From positions 62,001-126,000 of the forward strand of contig JADFUC010001311.1 in assembly GCA_019722365.1 (NCBI GenBank): a DNA stretch of 64,000 nt, in the 5' to 3' direction. The translations under genes were made by a program, and so were the position numbers. This stretch comes from Lithospermum erythrorhizon. Lineage: Eukaryota > Streptophyta > Magnoliopsida > Boraginales > Boraginaceae. The notes under the pieces were generated by a model. It made no database searches and was not told the DNA's origin. It was given only the letters and a program-made list of their open reading frames with translations. Below, in pieces: positions 9,812 to 20,052 of this stretch. Every line of letters begins with the position of its first letter. Within the stretch, counting starts at the first letter, position 1.

Positions 9812-11977
9812 AAACATGGCTAACGAACCGGGCCTGGGGCACGTCCGGGGCCCGCCCACTAGTTCGGGGCCCGATTCAAGCCCCCGGCCAACTAGGCCCA
9901 CGACGTGCCCGGCCCACTAATAAGTGGGATTTAATCGTCGGCGGACGGGGCCCCAAGCCCAGCCCGGCCCGAGCTCACCCAATATTCGGTGGGTATCTCG
10001 CCCGGCCCTGGCTCGAGGTACTCTCAGCCAAGAGTTAACGCTGGCATCGCTTATATTAAATCCGCACTCAATGCTAATGTCTAAAACGCAAAGAAATGCT
10101 CATTCAGTCACAATAGCTGCTCAATTTAAAACAAACGATACCACATTAACAACAATTTTAAAGTGAAATCAACAAGTAAATCAAATATATATTAATATCC
10201 AATTAGAAAATAAGTAACTACATAACATAAAACTAAATTGTCAATACTAAAATATTTAATATAATCAATATTCAAAGCACATTATTCATGGAAACATGTT
10301 CTAAATCAATCCGCATTCGCTCCCGCTCTACCTCACCTCTCCCCGCCTAATATCTACACGCCTCGCTTCCACAATCATACGCCTGCCGCAACCTTAGTCA
10401 TTCCCATACGCCTTGATGCTCTCGCTATCTCAGAAGCGCCTTTAACATGTCAAGGCACCCATTCCAAATCGACATAACTTTATCTACGATCGTGGGAACA
10501 GGAAGACCAAGCTTCTCCCGTGCCTGTCGCTTCATCAATGTTGGCCAACAAAGTAGGAGGTACCCATCCCTTTGGGGGTAAGCAGATTGTCGAACCTCCA
10601 CACCTCATCTTGAACATCCGCTAAATGTTCAAACACCTCCCATTTAGACCGCAATACCCCATCCCACATGTTAATTTTCCTGGCTAATTAACGATCATTT
10701 TCCCATTTTAGAGTCCTTCTTAAAATCAACCATCTACATTCTCCAATAGGAACCCCATTGATATTAACTAACAAATGGGAGATAATCATGCCATATCAAG
10801 GGTCGATTTCGCCTTTCGATGAAACATATGTTTAAGTATCAAACGGTATATTAATCCATCGCAAATTCAATATAACCACATAACTAACTTAATGCAAACA
10901 ACTTATTTTCGATGCTTGACTAGTAGATGCAAAGTATCGATACGACTTTTCCAAACAAGTTTTTGTATACCATTCAAGTTATTCTCCTTATACACTATGC
11001 CTTCTTTCTTAACTCTACGATTGTTGTTAAGCTCTTGACAGCCTTTATCATGATCGCCAAGAAGACCATCCCTTTCCTGCAATCATCCGCGACCCCTTAA
11101 CCGAGTACATACCAAATGTTTTATTAGAATCGCTTTCCGCTACAATACCCGTAACTCCATCCATATTGCACAACCAAGCACTCCTCACTATCATTATTAC
11201 GCTAGCCGAATCCTGGGATTCATAAAACTTATACACAATGGCGGGATACCAATTACTAGTAAACGTAGTAAATGTGCTAAGCTTGGCCTGATCTAAAAAT
11301 TGAAATAACAAATTACCCGTTACCGCTTTGATTTCTCCTTCCTCAAGGTACATCCCCGCTCGTATTTTAGTACCTCCACCTCCTACCCTTCGAACTTCCT
11401 CGGCCATTGCACCCCCTACATCGTCTTCCTCTTGTGGTGGTGAATGGGCGGTGACCTGCCGATTCTCCTCCTATTTCTTGTTTGCAATTCAACAATTTCC
11501 TTTGTTTTGGGAGTTTTTGGTGCCATTTACAATTGATACTAATATAATGTAATTAACTAAAGATGATTTATGTGAGGAATTGAAGATTGAGTTTGAGAGA
11601 ATTTTGCTTTTGGAAGTTTGGAGTTTGAGTAAATGTTTCAATCAATGTTTAGAACCTATTATTTCATTCTTCACAGAACGGGGTACCGTTTATAAATACA
11701 CGGCAATTAATGCTTAATCCATGTATTATTTTTTCGATAAACGGGGTACCGCTACACAAGACACGGTACCACGCTTAACCCAAAAAATGCAAAAAACTAA
11801 AAGTTTATGCTAGATTCTAGTATGTCTCATCTTGGGCAAGGCCCAACTCAACATATAGCCTCAAGATCTTCCAATCGTCAATGTAAAGTAGACCGAGGAT
11901 GTCGGGGTCAATTTTTAAAAATCGTAGACGATGTTAAGATCACAAATTGCCACAGGCGTACTGTGAATGCGCCCCAT
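9812..11977 (-). mobile_element. Decayed hAT-like DNA transposon
   Basis: This block interrupts gypsy gag. The left end is strikingly GC-rich (9820-10030), packed with GGGCCCG/CCCGGCC, like the subterminal repeats of many plant hAT elements. On the minus strand a TATA-like ATTTATAAACGG (about 11695) precedes a leader, and an open frame at 11407-11048 (MAEEVRRVGGGGTK...) may be a degraded BED zinc-finger region. Further on, out of frame, KWEVFEHLADVQDEVWRF and a WNGCL-like stretch (10700-10450) resemble transposase. No terminal inverted repeats or 8-bp target duplication were found, so the class call is tentative. Confidence 0.42.
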
Positions 11978-12289
11978 TGTTAAGAATCATACACTATTAT
12001 TGACAATTCCATACTTGACAATAACTCAGATTTCATCCAAGATGCAACAACAACAACCAACGAGATGAAAGAAAATAGAAAGAAAATAATGCGAAAATAA
12101 ACAACGCAAGGATTTTTACCCCGTTCCCCCTCAACGGAAAATACATCTAGCCCTGGCCGCAGAGCCGCTAATAATATCAAAAAGATTGTTCCAGGACTTA
12201 AGAACCCTACTCTACGACCTCAACCGATGTTATCTCACACGAAAAACCTGCACAAGCCTTCATGTATGCTCTCAATCTCTATGACTCTT
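11978..12289 (-). repeat. copia LTR copy 1, truncated
   Basis: On the minus strand it ends GATTCTTAACA and contains the block AAGAACCCTACTCTACGACC (plus-strand sense), also found at 13219-13515, 18051-18775 and, in the opposite orientation, at 51105-53675. Its outer part is missing: the LTR sequence is fused at CTTCAG to RNase H coding. Confidence 0.7.
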
Positions 12290-13218
12290 CAGACTTCCAA
12301 GATATGAATCCATTAGCTAGCATAAACACATATCCTGATGTGGATTTACGTGAATCATTGCAGCCTCCAAAATCGGAGTCGGAGTAGCCTACCACTTGAA
12401 GACTATCATCCAATATACATAAGCATTGCATCTTTACTACCCCGGCGTATCTCAAGATTTTCTTTTGTACCTTCAAGTGATCGATTCCTCGGCTACTGAC
12501 ATCTACCGAACACTCCAACAACATATGCAATGTCGGTCTAGTACAGACCTGAGCATACATAATGCTACCAACAGCTGAAGCATATGGAACATTTTTCAGA
12601 CTGCCTTCAATGTCATTCCCGACATTGGTCCAAGTCGAACCGACAATCTTCATAACGGGCGCTACACTCTGGTGAACAATCTTCATACCAAATCTTTCTA
12701 AGACTTGATATAGGCCTCTTGAGACAAACTCCGAAATGCTCGAGATCTATCTCTTGATCTAATGCTAATGAGATATAAAATGCCCTTACTCATATCTTTC
12801 ATATCAAAGTTACTTAAAAGAAATTGTTTTACCTCATATAGAAATTCTTTATCATTGGTTGCTAACAAAACGTCATCCACATACAACACAAGAAAATAAA
12901 TTTTGCTCCCACTGACCTTAAGGTATATACATTGATCCATAACATTTTCTTCAAAATCAAATAAAGTAATCACTTTATAGAATTTCATATACCATTGCCA
13001 GGATACTTGTTTTAACCCGTATATGGATTTATTAAGCTTACAAACCAAATGCTCTCCATCCTTAGAGGGGAATCCTTCATGTTGTTTCATATAAACCTCT
13101 TCCTCTAAATCACCATTGAGAAATGCCGTTTTCACATCCATCTGATGTAGCTCAAAATCAAAATGAGCTACTAATTCCATTACCACTCGCAGAGAGAATC
13201 TTTCTTTGATACGGAGAG
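12279..13218 (-). pseudogene. copia RT-RNase H unit, copy 1
   Basis: Two minus-strand frames carry Ty1/copia reverse transcriptase (FELHQMDVKTAFLNGDLEEE, NKSIYGLKQVSWQWYMKF, the catalytic FLVLYVDDVLLATND) and the start of RNase H (VGSIMYAQVCTRP, VGYSDSDFGGCNDSRKSTSG). The frames shift near 12690. Coding begins abruptly at the RT block before MDVKTAFLNG; gag, protease, integrase and the first part of RT are absent, and LTR sequence (13219 upward) is fused directly to it. It is a deletion derivative that could move only with proteins supplied by other copia elements. Confidence 0.85.
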
Positions 13219-13515
13219 TGTTAAGAATCCTACACCATTATTGACAATCTCATACTCTCTGAATAACTCGTATCCCGCTCAGACGCATTAAACAACATCC
13301 AAACCGATTTAGATACAACACTAATCTCGTGATATGATAAACGTAAAGAAAATAATGCGAAAATTAGACACAGACACAAGGATTTTATCCTAGTTCCCTC
13401 AACTTGAAAGGCAAGACCGTACTCGCCGGCAGATCCACTAATAATATCATGAAGATTGTTACAGGATTCAAGAACCCTATTTTACGACTCTCAATCGTGA
13501 TGTTATCTCACAATT
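13219..13515 (-). repeat. copia LTR copy 2, partial
   Basis: The minus-strand end GGATTCTTAACA is followed by CTCTCCGTATCAAAG, which resembles the PBS region of this family (TTGGTATCAAAG at 51880), and then by RT coding. It aligns with the LTRs at 11978 and 18051. The outer homology fades near 13515. Confidence 0.7.
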
Positions 13516-13566
13516 TAAAATCTAAAGTAATGTAAAGTCTCATACTTATTATGCATGTTCTAATTA

Positions 13567-16107
13567 TGTAAGAACTTGCCATTTAAAAAAAAAAAATTTT
13601 AAATTTTTCGGGTCGGCGCGGACCCTGAATAGTATATAATTTTTTTTTCGATGATGATATTATTTTAAAAATTGGAAATGTAATTTCATTTATAATTTAG
13701 TAGTGTTCGCCATGGAAGAATTTATCTGAAATCGGGTTCGTGGGAGATTTGGCACGATGTTTATATTAACCGAAACCGAACGGGACTCGATTTTTGTATA
13801 AATATCTTCTAAAATCTTATCCTCCACATCATCAAACACTTCACCATCTTCATCTTGTGCATAGGTTGGCCGAATTACTTCCTCTTTGCCCCCCTTGATC
13901 ATTTTTTCCATTTCTCTCTTCAATTGTCGCTCAAACTGAAATCGTCATAATATTGTTCCCTTCATCATTCTTCGAGTTAAGGTAAGAAATTTTAAGTCTT
14001 CGAGATATTTTGGCTTCAGATAGTTGACTTTTACATAATTGAATTTGCGATAAATCTTAGTCAAGTTATGGGTTCTGTGGATCTATATATGTGATGAATT
14101 GTGATTTGTGAACTGCTGAGACAAAGTATGGTCGAGTTGACTTTGGGGTTTCAAATTGACTTTACGTGGGATATTTTTATAAAACTTTAAATGTGTAGGA
14201 GGTTACATTGACCTTATTATAGTTGTTATGAGGTTAAATTGGTGATTTAAATTTATTAAAGGGTGTTATGTCAAAAGTGAAATTTCCAAGTTGAAGAGTA
14301 ATTTATATTTCGAGCATAGATTGTTAATTATGGACTTGATGATTAATTAGAATGACTTATAAGTTGATTTTGTAGAGAAAGTGATAAGATGGAATTTAGC
14401 GGGGATCGATTACAGTCCTGATGGGATTATAATTCGATAGCTATCCGGCCGTTATACCATTTAGAAATTGTTCCCCTAAGAGTTGGTTATGTATCCCCTA
14501 GAACGCCGGTATAGTAATAGATTTTGATTATACTGGTATTTTGTTAGTTGATCGTGGAAAGCGGCAAATACTCATTGTCTTTCGCGAAGGTTTCAGAGCT
14601 ACAGAAAGTAGTACTCATTCTCAATGGCAAGCATTTACTGCATTCTCGATTTGTGATATACATGTTATTATGATATGATTATGTGAGAATGATGTGCCAT
14701 GTCATTGTGTTATGATTATGAGAATGATATACATGTAATTTTGCTGCAGCATGGATTAGAGCTTCAGATACTAAGATTGGCTGGAGGTAAGAATTAACTC
14801 CAACTTATAATAATTCCGGCCTCATTTTATGACTATTATATTATGTGGCCTTGTCGCACTTTGATATGTTTGTGGGCCTTGTCGGCGATCATGATTGATT
14901 GATCAAGGATGTTTTAGTCACAAGGCTGTGAATACCTGCTTGGGGAGTAGAGAAGCTGTCGGGTTACGACGAAGCTCAGGCCTGAAAGATCGTGGGGTGA
15001 CCCTATAGTTGGGATTACTTAGATTAGGTGACTTCCTTCCTGCGTGATATGTGACGCTATTGGCCCTATACTACGGTGAGCAACAGGCGGTTTGGCCTTA
15101 TACTGCATAAGAGCTGTACGACTCTCTTTGATCGCTTACGCTGCGTATCGTTTACAAGTGGCCCTATACTACGGTATAGCGTATGGGGTTTGGCCTCCAT
15201 ACTTCCGGGTATGAGAGCGGTATGAGTCTTTGATCACTTTGTCAGGCGATTGTTCGATGGCCCTATACTACGGTATAGCTGCATGGGTTTGGCCTTTATA
15301 CTGCAGGCAAGAGCGGTGTTTATTAGCTGGTTGATCCATTCCCGGCAGTAGACGGATCGGTATATGCGCATTATGAGATTGGTATACTCTAGAGATATGA
15401 GAGATAGAAGGGATGACTAGATTAGTCGATAACAGTCTCCGGTGATTTCATTGGGTGATTGTGTGCTTTATTTGAGACCTTTCATTATATTTAACATGTT
15501 ATGCCCGGTAATCTTCGAAACCTTATTGTGTTTAATTCGAGCTAGATAGTCCCGGATATATGTATATTATTCATATTTGATTATTAATTCGACTATCCTG
15601 CCCGTATGGCAAGCCACCCCCTGTTAAGTTTCATAAGTCATGGCTTACACCTGCTGGGCGGCATTTCATTTAGCAAAGCTGATGTGTGTGGTTACTGGAA
15701 AGAGGTCAGTTGGAGAGTTTGTTCCGAGTGGCTGTGAGCATCGGGTGGCTGGTGATCCTCACAGCCTCTATTTTTATGTGTTGTCAACCGCTTTCATTGT
15801 CAGATTTCTTCGAAATCTTAGCCTTGTCGGCAGTTATTTTGTATTCAGGATACAGTACTTATTCTCAGTTGTAGCCTTGCCGGCATTACTTTCTTTTGAG
15901 ATATGTTGTGTATATATATATGGATTGGTTGGTTAGATATCACATGATGGATTATAAATTTTAAAAACTGTTTTGATTGGGAAGTTTAATTGTGATCACA
16001 TTTTTGGATGAAACGAATTGTATTTAAACTCCAGTCGCCCATCGATTTGGTGACTCGTGTTCCGATTTTAATGACTCTCACTTTCAGCGTCAATTCGCTA
16101 CGTTACA
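13567..16107 (+). mobile_element. Solo LTR, 2.5 kb, with AATTA target duplication
   Basis: The block starts TGTAAG and ends GTTACA, and is flanked by identical AATTA (13562-13566 and 16108-16112). That is the signature of an LTR-retrotransposon insertion. It contains no gag or pol, so it is best read as a solo LTR left by recombination between two LTRs. The start, with poly-A/T then TTTTTCGGGTCGG, resembles plant Ty3/gypsy LTRs with TGTAA termini; plus orientation is inferred from that. Three 98-99-bp tandem repeats lie inside (15061-15357). Open frames such as 15640-15936 have no domain. Confidence 0.82.
15061..15357. repeat. Tandem repeat, 98-99 bp, three copies
   Basis: TGGCCCTATACTACGGT occurs at 15061, 15159 and 15258, each followed by a GGTTTGGCCT motif about 35 bases later. 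The array lies within the solo LTR and may be regulatory or simply expansion-prone. Confidence 0.88.
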
Positions 16108-16117
16108 AATTACTCTA

Positions 16118-16530
16118 TGAACATACAACAATAAAGCGGAAGCGATAAAAGAGAGATCGATTAATGTACCTCCAACCATTGCTTATTGAAATCTTAAATC
16201 ACCTTTGAGAAACCCAAAGTTTGAATCGAATTTCTGCTACAAATAATAACTTTGGTTCCAAACCCTCACTACTCACTTTAGATGGTGTAGAAATTTTGAG
16301 AGTAGATTTGGTGACCTCTAAAGTAACTAGTCTCATATATTTATACTGCATCATAAAAGTAGTTACAAGATAGAATTTGTAAACAGCTGTTTCATAAAAT
16401 AGGATAGATATTCATGGAAGTAGTTATCTTGATAAATTGATAACTTATCACTTAATATATGGATCATTATCTTTTCCAAAATAAAAATTAATATAATATT
16501 TATTATTTATCTTATCGGAAAAGTCTTACA
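16118..16530 (-). repeat. copia-type 3' LTR
   Basis: On the minus strand a polypurine tract (AAGTGGGAGAAT, about 16531-16543) precedes TGTAAGACTTTTCCG, the expected junction of a copia internal region with its 3' LTR. A TATA-like AGTATAAATATATGAG (about 16343) fits the U3/R boundary. Its far end is not certain. The sequence does not obviously match the LTR at 18051-18775 that sits on the other side of the same RT-RNase H unit. Confidence 0.6.
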
Positions 16531-16723
16531 ATTCTCCCACTTGATCCATTTACCTAGAAAAACTCCGTATACGAATCATAACGACTAATTCTCTGTAAAA
16601 GCGAGAACTAGTCTTCCATGTATTACAATATACTTAGTCTTTCACCACTCACACTTAACTTATATGAGTAAACCTTATGTTTACTCTCGGTCAAAGCATA
16701 ATGATATTTCTCAATAAAATAAC

Positions 16724-18050
16724 TTAAGTTTGTACGTACATAATTCCAAATGAGAAATTATCCAACTGAATAAAAATTTCAAACAAAACATAATGAATGT
16801 ATAACATAACGGAACCAAGTCCCATCCTTACTACATGATCATTGAATACTTTAATTTGCATGCCTTTAGTCAAGGGATCAGCGATCATTAATTCAGTGCT
16901 AATGTGCTCAATGATCACTTTCTTTTCCTGCACACGTTCTTTTACGGCTAGATTTTATGTCTACGTGTTTATTTCTGATTTCCACTCTTATTATTCTTAA
17001 CCAAAAAAGACAAGAACAATTATTCAATACATTCTTATCGTCGACTAATGTAGTCAAGGACTTCACCCCGCATATGAAACTTTTCACCATAATTCACGCG
17101 AGGTTGCCTCAAAATAAGAAACGAATTCAGCCTCCATTGTCATGTCACTAAAGTCTCGGGCTTCAGATTCTCCAAGATATGGATCTATTAGCTAGCATAA
17201 ACACATATCCTGATGTGGATTTACTTGAATCATTGCAGCCTCCAAAATCGGAGTCGGAGTAGCCTACCACTTCAAGACTATCAGTCCGTCTATACATAAG
17301 CATGTAATCTTTAATAATTCGGGCGTATCTCAAGACTTTCTTTGTGCCTTTTAGTCATCGATCTCTTGGGTTACCTGGAGACCGCTTCTAACACTCCAAC
17401 AACATATGCAATGTCGGGTCTAGTACAGACCTGAGCATACATAATGCTACTAACCGCCAGAAGCATATGGAACATTTTTCATAATGCCTTTGAATGTCAT
17501 TCCTGACATCGTCCAGTTCTCGAACCGATCACCTTTCATAATGGTGCTACACTTGGTGAACAATCTTTCATAATCTTTCTAAGACTTTATTATAGCCTCT
17601 TGAAACAAACTAAAATGCCTCTGAGATCTAACTCTATGGGATCTTAATGCCAATGACATAAAATGGCTCACCATATCTTTCATATCAGTTACTTAACCTC
17701 ATAGAAATTCTTTATCATTGGTTGCTAAAGAAACGTCATTCACATATAACACAAGAAACAAATTTTGCTCCCACCGATTGTGTATATACATCGATCCATA
17801 ACATTTTCTTCCAAATCAAATGAAGTAATCACTTATGGAATTTCATATACTATTGTCGGAAACTTGTTTTTAACCCATATATGGATTTATTAAGTTTACA
17901 AACCAAATGCTCTTCATCCTTCAAAGTTGTTTCATATAAACTCTCCTCTAAATCACTATCAAATGCCGTTTTCACATCCATTTGATGTGCCTAAATCAAA
18001 TAGCTACTAATTCCATTACCACTGGAGAGAATCTTTCTTTGGATAGAGAT
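16724..18050 (-). pseudogene. copia RT-RNase H unit, copy 2
   Basis: Heavily indel-ridden copy of the 12279-13218 unit. Nucleotide identity is obvious over long stretches (TAGCTAGCATAAACACATAT at 12316 and 17189; CAGCCTCCAAAATCGGAGTC in both). It continues beyond copy 1 into the RNase H tail, where frame 16933-16724 reads KKVIIEHISTELMIADPLTK and RMGLG, the normal C-terminus of copia polyproteins. Like copy 1 it starts at the AAAGAAAGATTCTCTC point of RT, directly next to LTR sequence. It encodes nothing complete. Confidence 0.8.
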
Positions 18051-18775
18051 TGCTAGTAATTTGACCATTATTGATAATCCCATACTTGACGCATAACTCG
18101 ATAATCGCCTTCCAGATGCACAACAAATGCCCAACCGTACGATACAACACTTAATTTTGATAAACAAAAAGAAAATAATGCTAAAAATTAAATCGACAAG
18201 GATTTTACTGTTCCCTCAACGTGAAAAGACATCCACCGCTATGCATCCAGCATACATTACAAGATTGCTACATTTACTCAGTTAACCCTATTCTACGACA
18301 TCTCAACTGATGTTTTCTTCACACCTAGTCCTCCAAGCACAAATCTCTCGTGTATACTTCAATCTCTACGACTTTTTCACAACCTCACGGTTAATAATGA
18401 TAAACTCTCATAATTTGGCAATAAGAATAAACTTATATATTCTAACCTATAGCGTTAATTTCCAATCACTATTTGGATTGCTGGTGTTTCCACACACACA
18501 CAATACTACAATAAAAGAAGAGATTTATAAGTTTGCAACAAACCTATATGAATTACTTTTTAAAGAAAAAGTCACATCAATTAACTACTAAAGGTAATTA
18601 ATACTTACAAAAAAATAAGACTCAGAATCCCTCATTTCATATTCTCTAAGTATTTTATTAAACGTAACGCTTAATAATCTGATTCTTTCGGCAACACTAT
18701 ACACACACTGTATCAAAATTTTTAGCCTGAACACACTTTGTTTCCTTAATAAACTTCCTAACCACCGCACTTACA
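18051..18775 (-). repeat. copia LTR copy 3, full-length candidate
   Basis: On the minus strand this 725-bp block starts TGTAAGTGCGG (18775) and ends TTACTAGCA (18051). It aligns through its 3' half with 13219-13515 and 11978-12289, and in reverse with the LTRs near 51.1 and 53.0 kb; for example GAGAGTTTATCATTATTAAC (minus) parallels GAGAGTTTATTATAATTCTT at 51483. It abuts the gypsy gag fragment. Confidence 0.68.
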
Positions 18776-19556
18776 AATCGTGGTGAGCAAAATACCATTT
18801 AACACCCAAACCCAACACTATTCTCGTGTGTGTGTATAATAGCCTGTGGTTCAACACCCATGAGTCGGAGTGTCTGTTGCCATTAAGCCATGAAGCTAGA
18901 TTTCTGCTCTTCCGACATATGCATTCCAGCGATGGTAGTTTTTTGGTGTTCTGGGATTGGGTTGAGAGAAAAATAGCGAAGGCATTTGCGCAACCAAGGT
19001 CGGACCTCGGAGCCATCAAAAGTCGGAAAGTCCAGTTTGGGAGGAATACAGGATGATGGTATGGCGGAGGGTGGTGTGGTAATAGTGGTGGAAGTTGTTG
19101 TTGGGAGGAGTCCCCGTGGGAAGTTTGAAAACAGTGTTGATTGCTGATGGTTTGGGAGGGTATGGAGATTGGTGTGGGGGGTGTATTAGGAGGTATTGAT
19201 TGTTTCTTAGGGTGACGTTCAGGTGGTGGGGACAGTGGTTGAGTAGAGGTGGGTGAAGATGGAGGGTGTTGGAGAGAGCTAGTGGGTGGGGTTGATGAAG
19301 ATGATTGTTGATTGACCAATTTTTGTAAGATGTTCATCATATCGGTTTGTTGTTTTTGGGATTCTTCATGCTTGCGAAGGTAATCTTGTTGTTGTTTTCG
19401 GAAGTCCTCTAAATTGAGGGAGATGGTGGACATTTGGTCTGTGAGGCTTCGGACATGGGCATCACGAAGGGAGTTTTGTTCACAAAGGTTATGGAGTTGG
19501 CTCTGCAAGTCGTCATTTGTGGAGGTGTTTTTGGTGAGGTAGTTATGGTTTCCCAT
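18776..19556 (-). pseudogene. gypsy gag, N-terminal half
   Basis: The minus-strand frame (261 residues, to 18771) begins MGNHNYLTKNTSTNDDLQSQ, followed by a Gln/Glu-rich probable coiled coil and a Pro/Ser/Thr-rich linker, as in plant chromovirus gag. After the linker the capsid domain is frameshifted: RLLMAPRSDLG stands where the usual DFP.FDG block is expected, then STQSQNTKKLPSLECICRKS in the next blocks. It lies just downstream of the 5' LTR and PBS, as expected. Homology is lost near 18850, and the remainder of gag is at 9337-9811. Confidence 0.7.
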
Positions 19557-19718
19557 TGGGTCGTAGATGTCTTGATCGGAACTTACAGATCTAGAGCTGA
19601 ATTTATGGAGGAAGAGAACTTAGCGGATCTAAGGCTGAAACGGATGGGAATATGAGGAGAGCTTGATGGAGCTATGGTGGGTGAGGGAAGGTGGTGAACG
19701 TCAGGTGCAAGGAGGCCT

Positions 19719-19730
19719 AGCTGATACCAA
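19719..19730 (-). other. Primer-binding site (tRNA-Met type)
   Basis: On the minus strand TTGGTATCAGC follows the 5' LTR end by one base. TGGTATCAGAGC is complementary to the 3' end of plant initiator tRNA-Met, the usual primer of chromoviruses and copia elements; the first nine bases match. Confidence 0.78.
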
Positions 19731-19731
19731 A

Positions 19732-20047
19732 TGTAGCAGTCAGCCAGTACTACAAGACCCTACTCTCATAATGGCAGCAGAAGAGATAAAGAGAATTGCA
19801 AGAAAGGAAATACAGTAAACGAAGGAGAAGAAGACAGAACAAGGAAATAAGAACTATAGATAATTCATTTCATGCCCTTTACATTGTGATATCTCTATCT
19901 ATATATAGAGTTTGTAAATCGTAATTATAACAGATTCTCCACAGAAATCAAATGCATATTCTAAAACAGAAATGGAATATTTATTCTAACTGCCTCTGCT
20001 GTCTTCAGTTTCTCTTTGTTCTTTTTCTGTTCAGCATTCACGTGACA
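19732..20047 (-). repeat. 5' LTR of the gypsy element
   Basis: This 316-bp copy of 4836-5147 begins TGTCACGTGAATG on the minus strand and ends GCTACA. It holds the element promoter. Because it lies immediately after the P450 stop codon in the same orientation, it now supplies that gene's 3' flank. Confidence 0.92.
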
Positions 20048-20052
20048 ATCGA

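Larger units (their letters stand above)
4836..20047 (-). mobile_element. Ty3/gypsy chromovirus-type LTR retrotransposon, nested and degraded
   Basis: The element is bounded by two directly repeated LTRs starting TGTCA and ending ACA on the minus strand, and is flanked by identical ATCGA (4831-4835 and 20048-20052), a 5-bp target-site duplication. Reading on the minus strand: 5' LTR (19732-20047), PBS (19719-19730), gag (19556-18776 and 9811-9337), RT (9421-9080), RNase H (6875-6508), integrase with zinc-binding, DDE and chromodomain-like parts (6400-5118), PPT (5148-5160), 3' LTR (4836-5147). Removing the nested DNA (6876-9079 and about 9812-18775) leaves roughly 4 kb, short for this family, so coding sequence has also been lost. 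All frames are interrupted. Its orientation is the same as the P450 gene it abuts. Confidence 0.92.

Noticed and set aside
15640..15936. 98-residue plus-strand open frame with hydrophobic segments
   Set aside because: It lies inside the solo LTR and shares no domain with known proteins; a second overlapping frame of similar length argues for chance.
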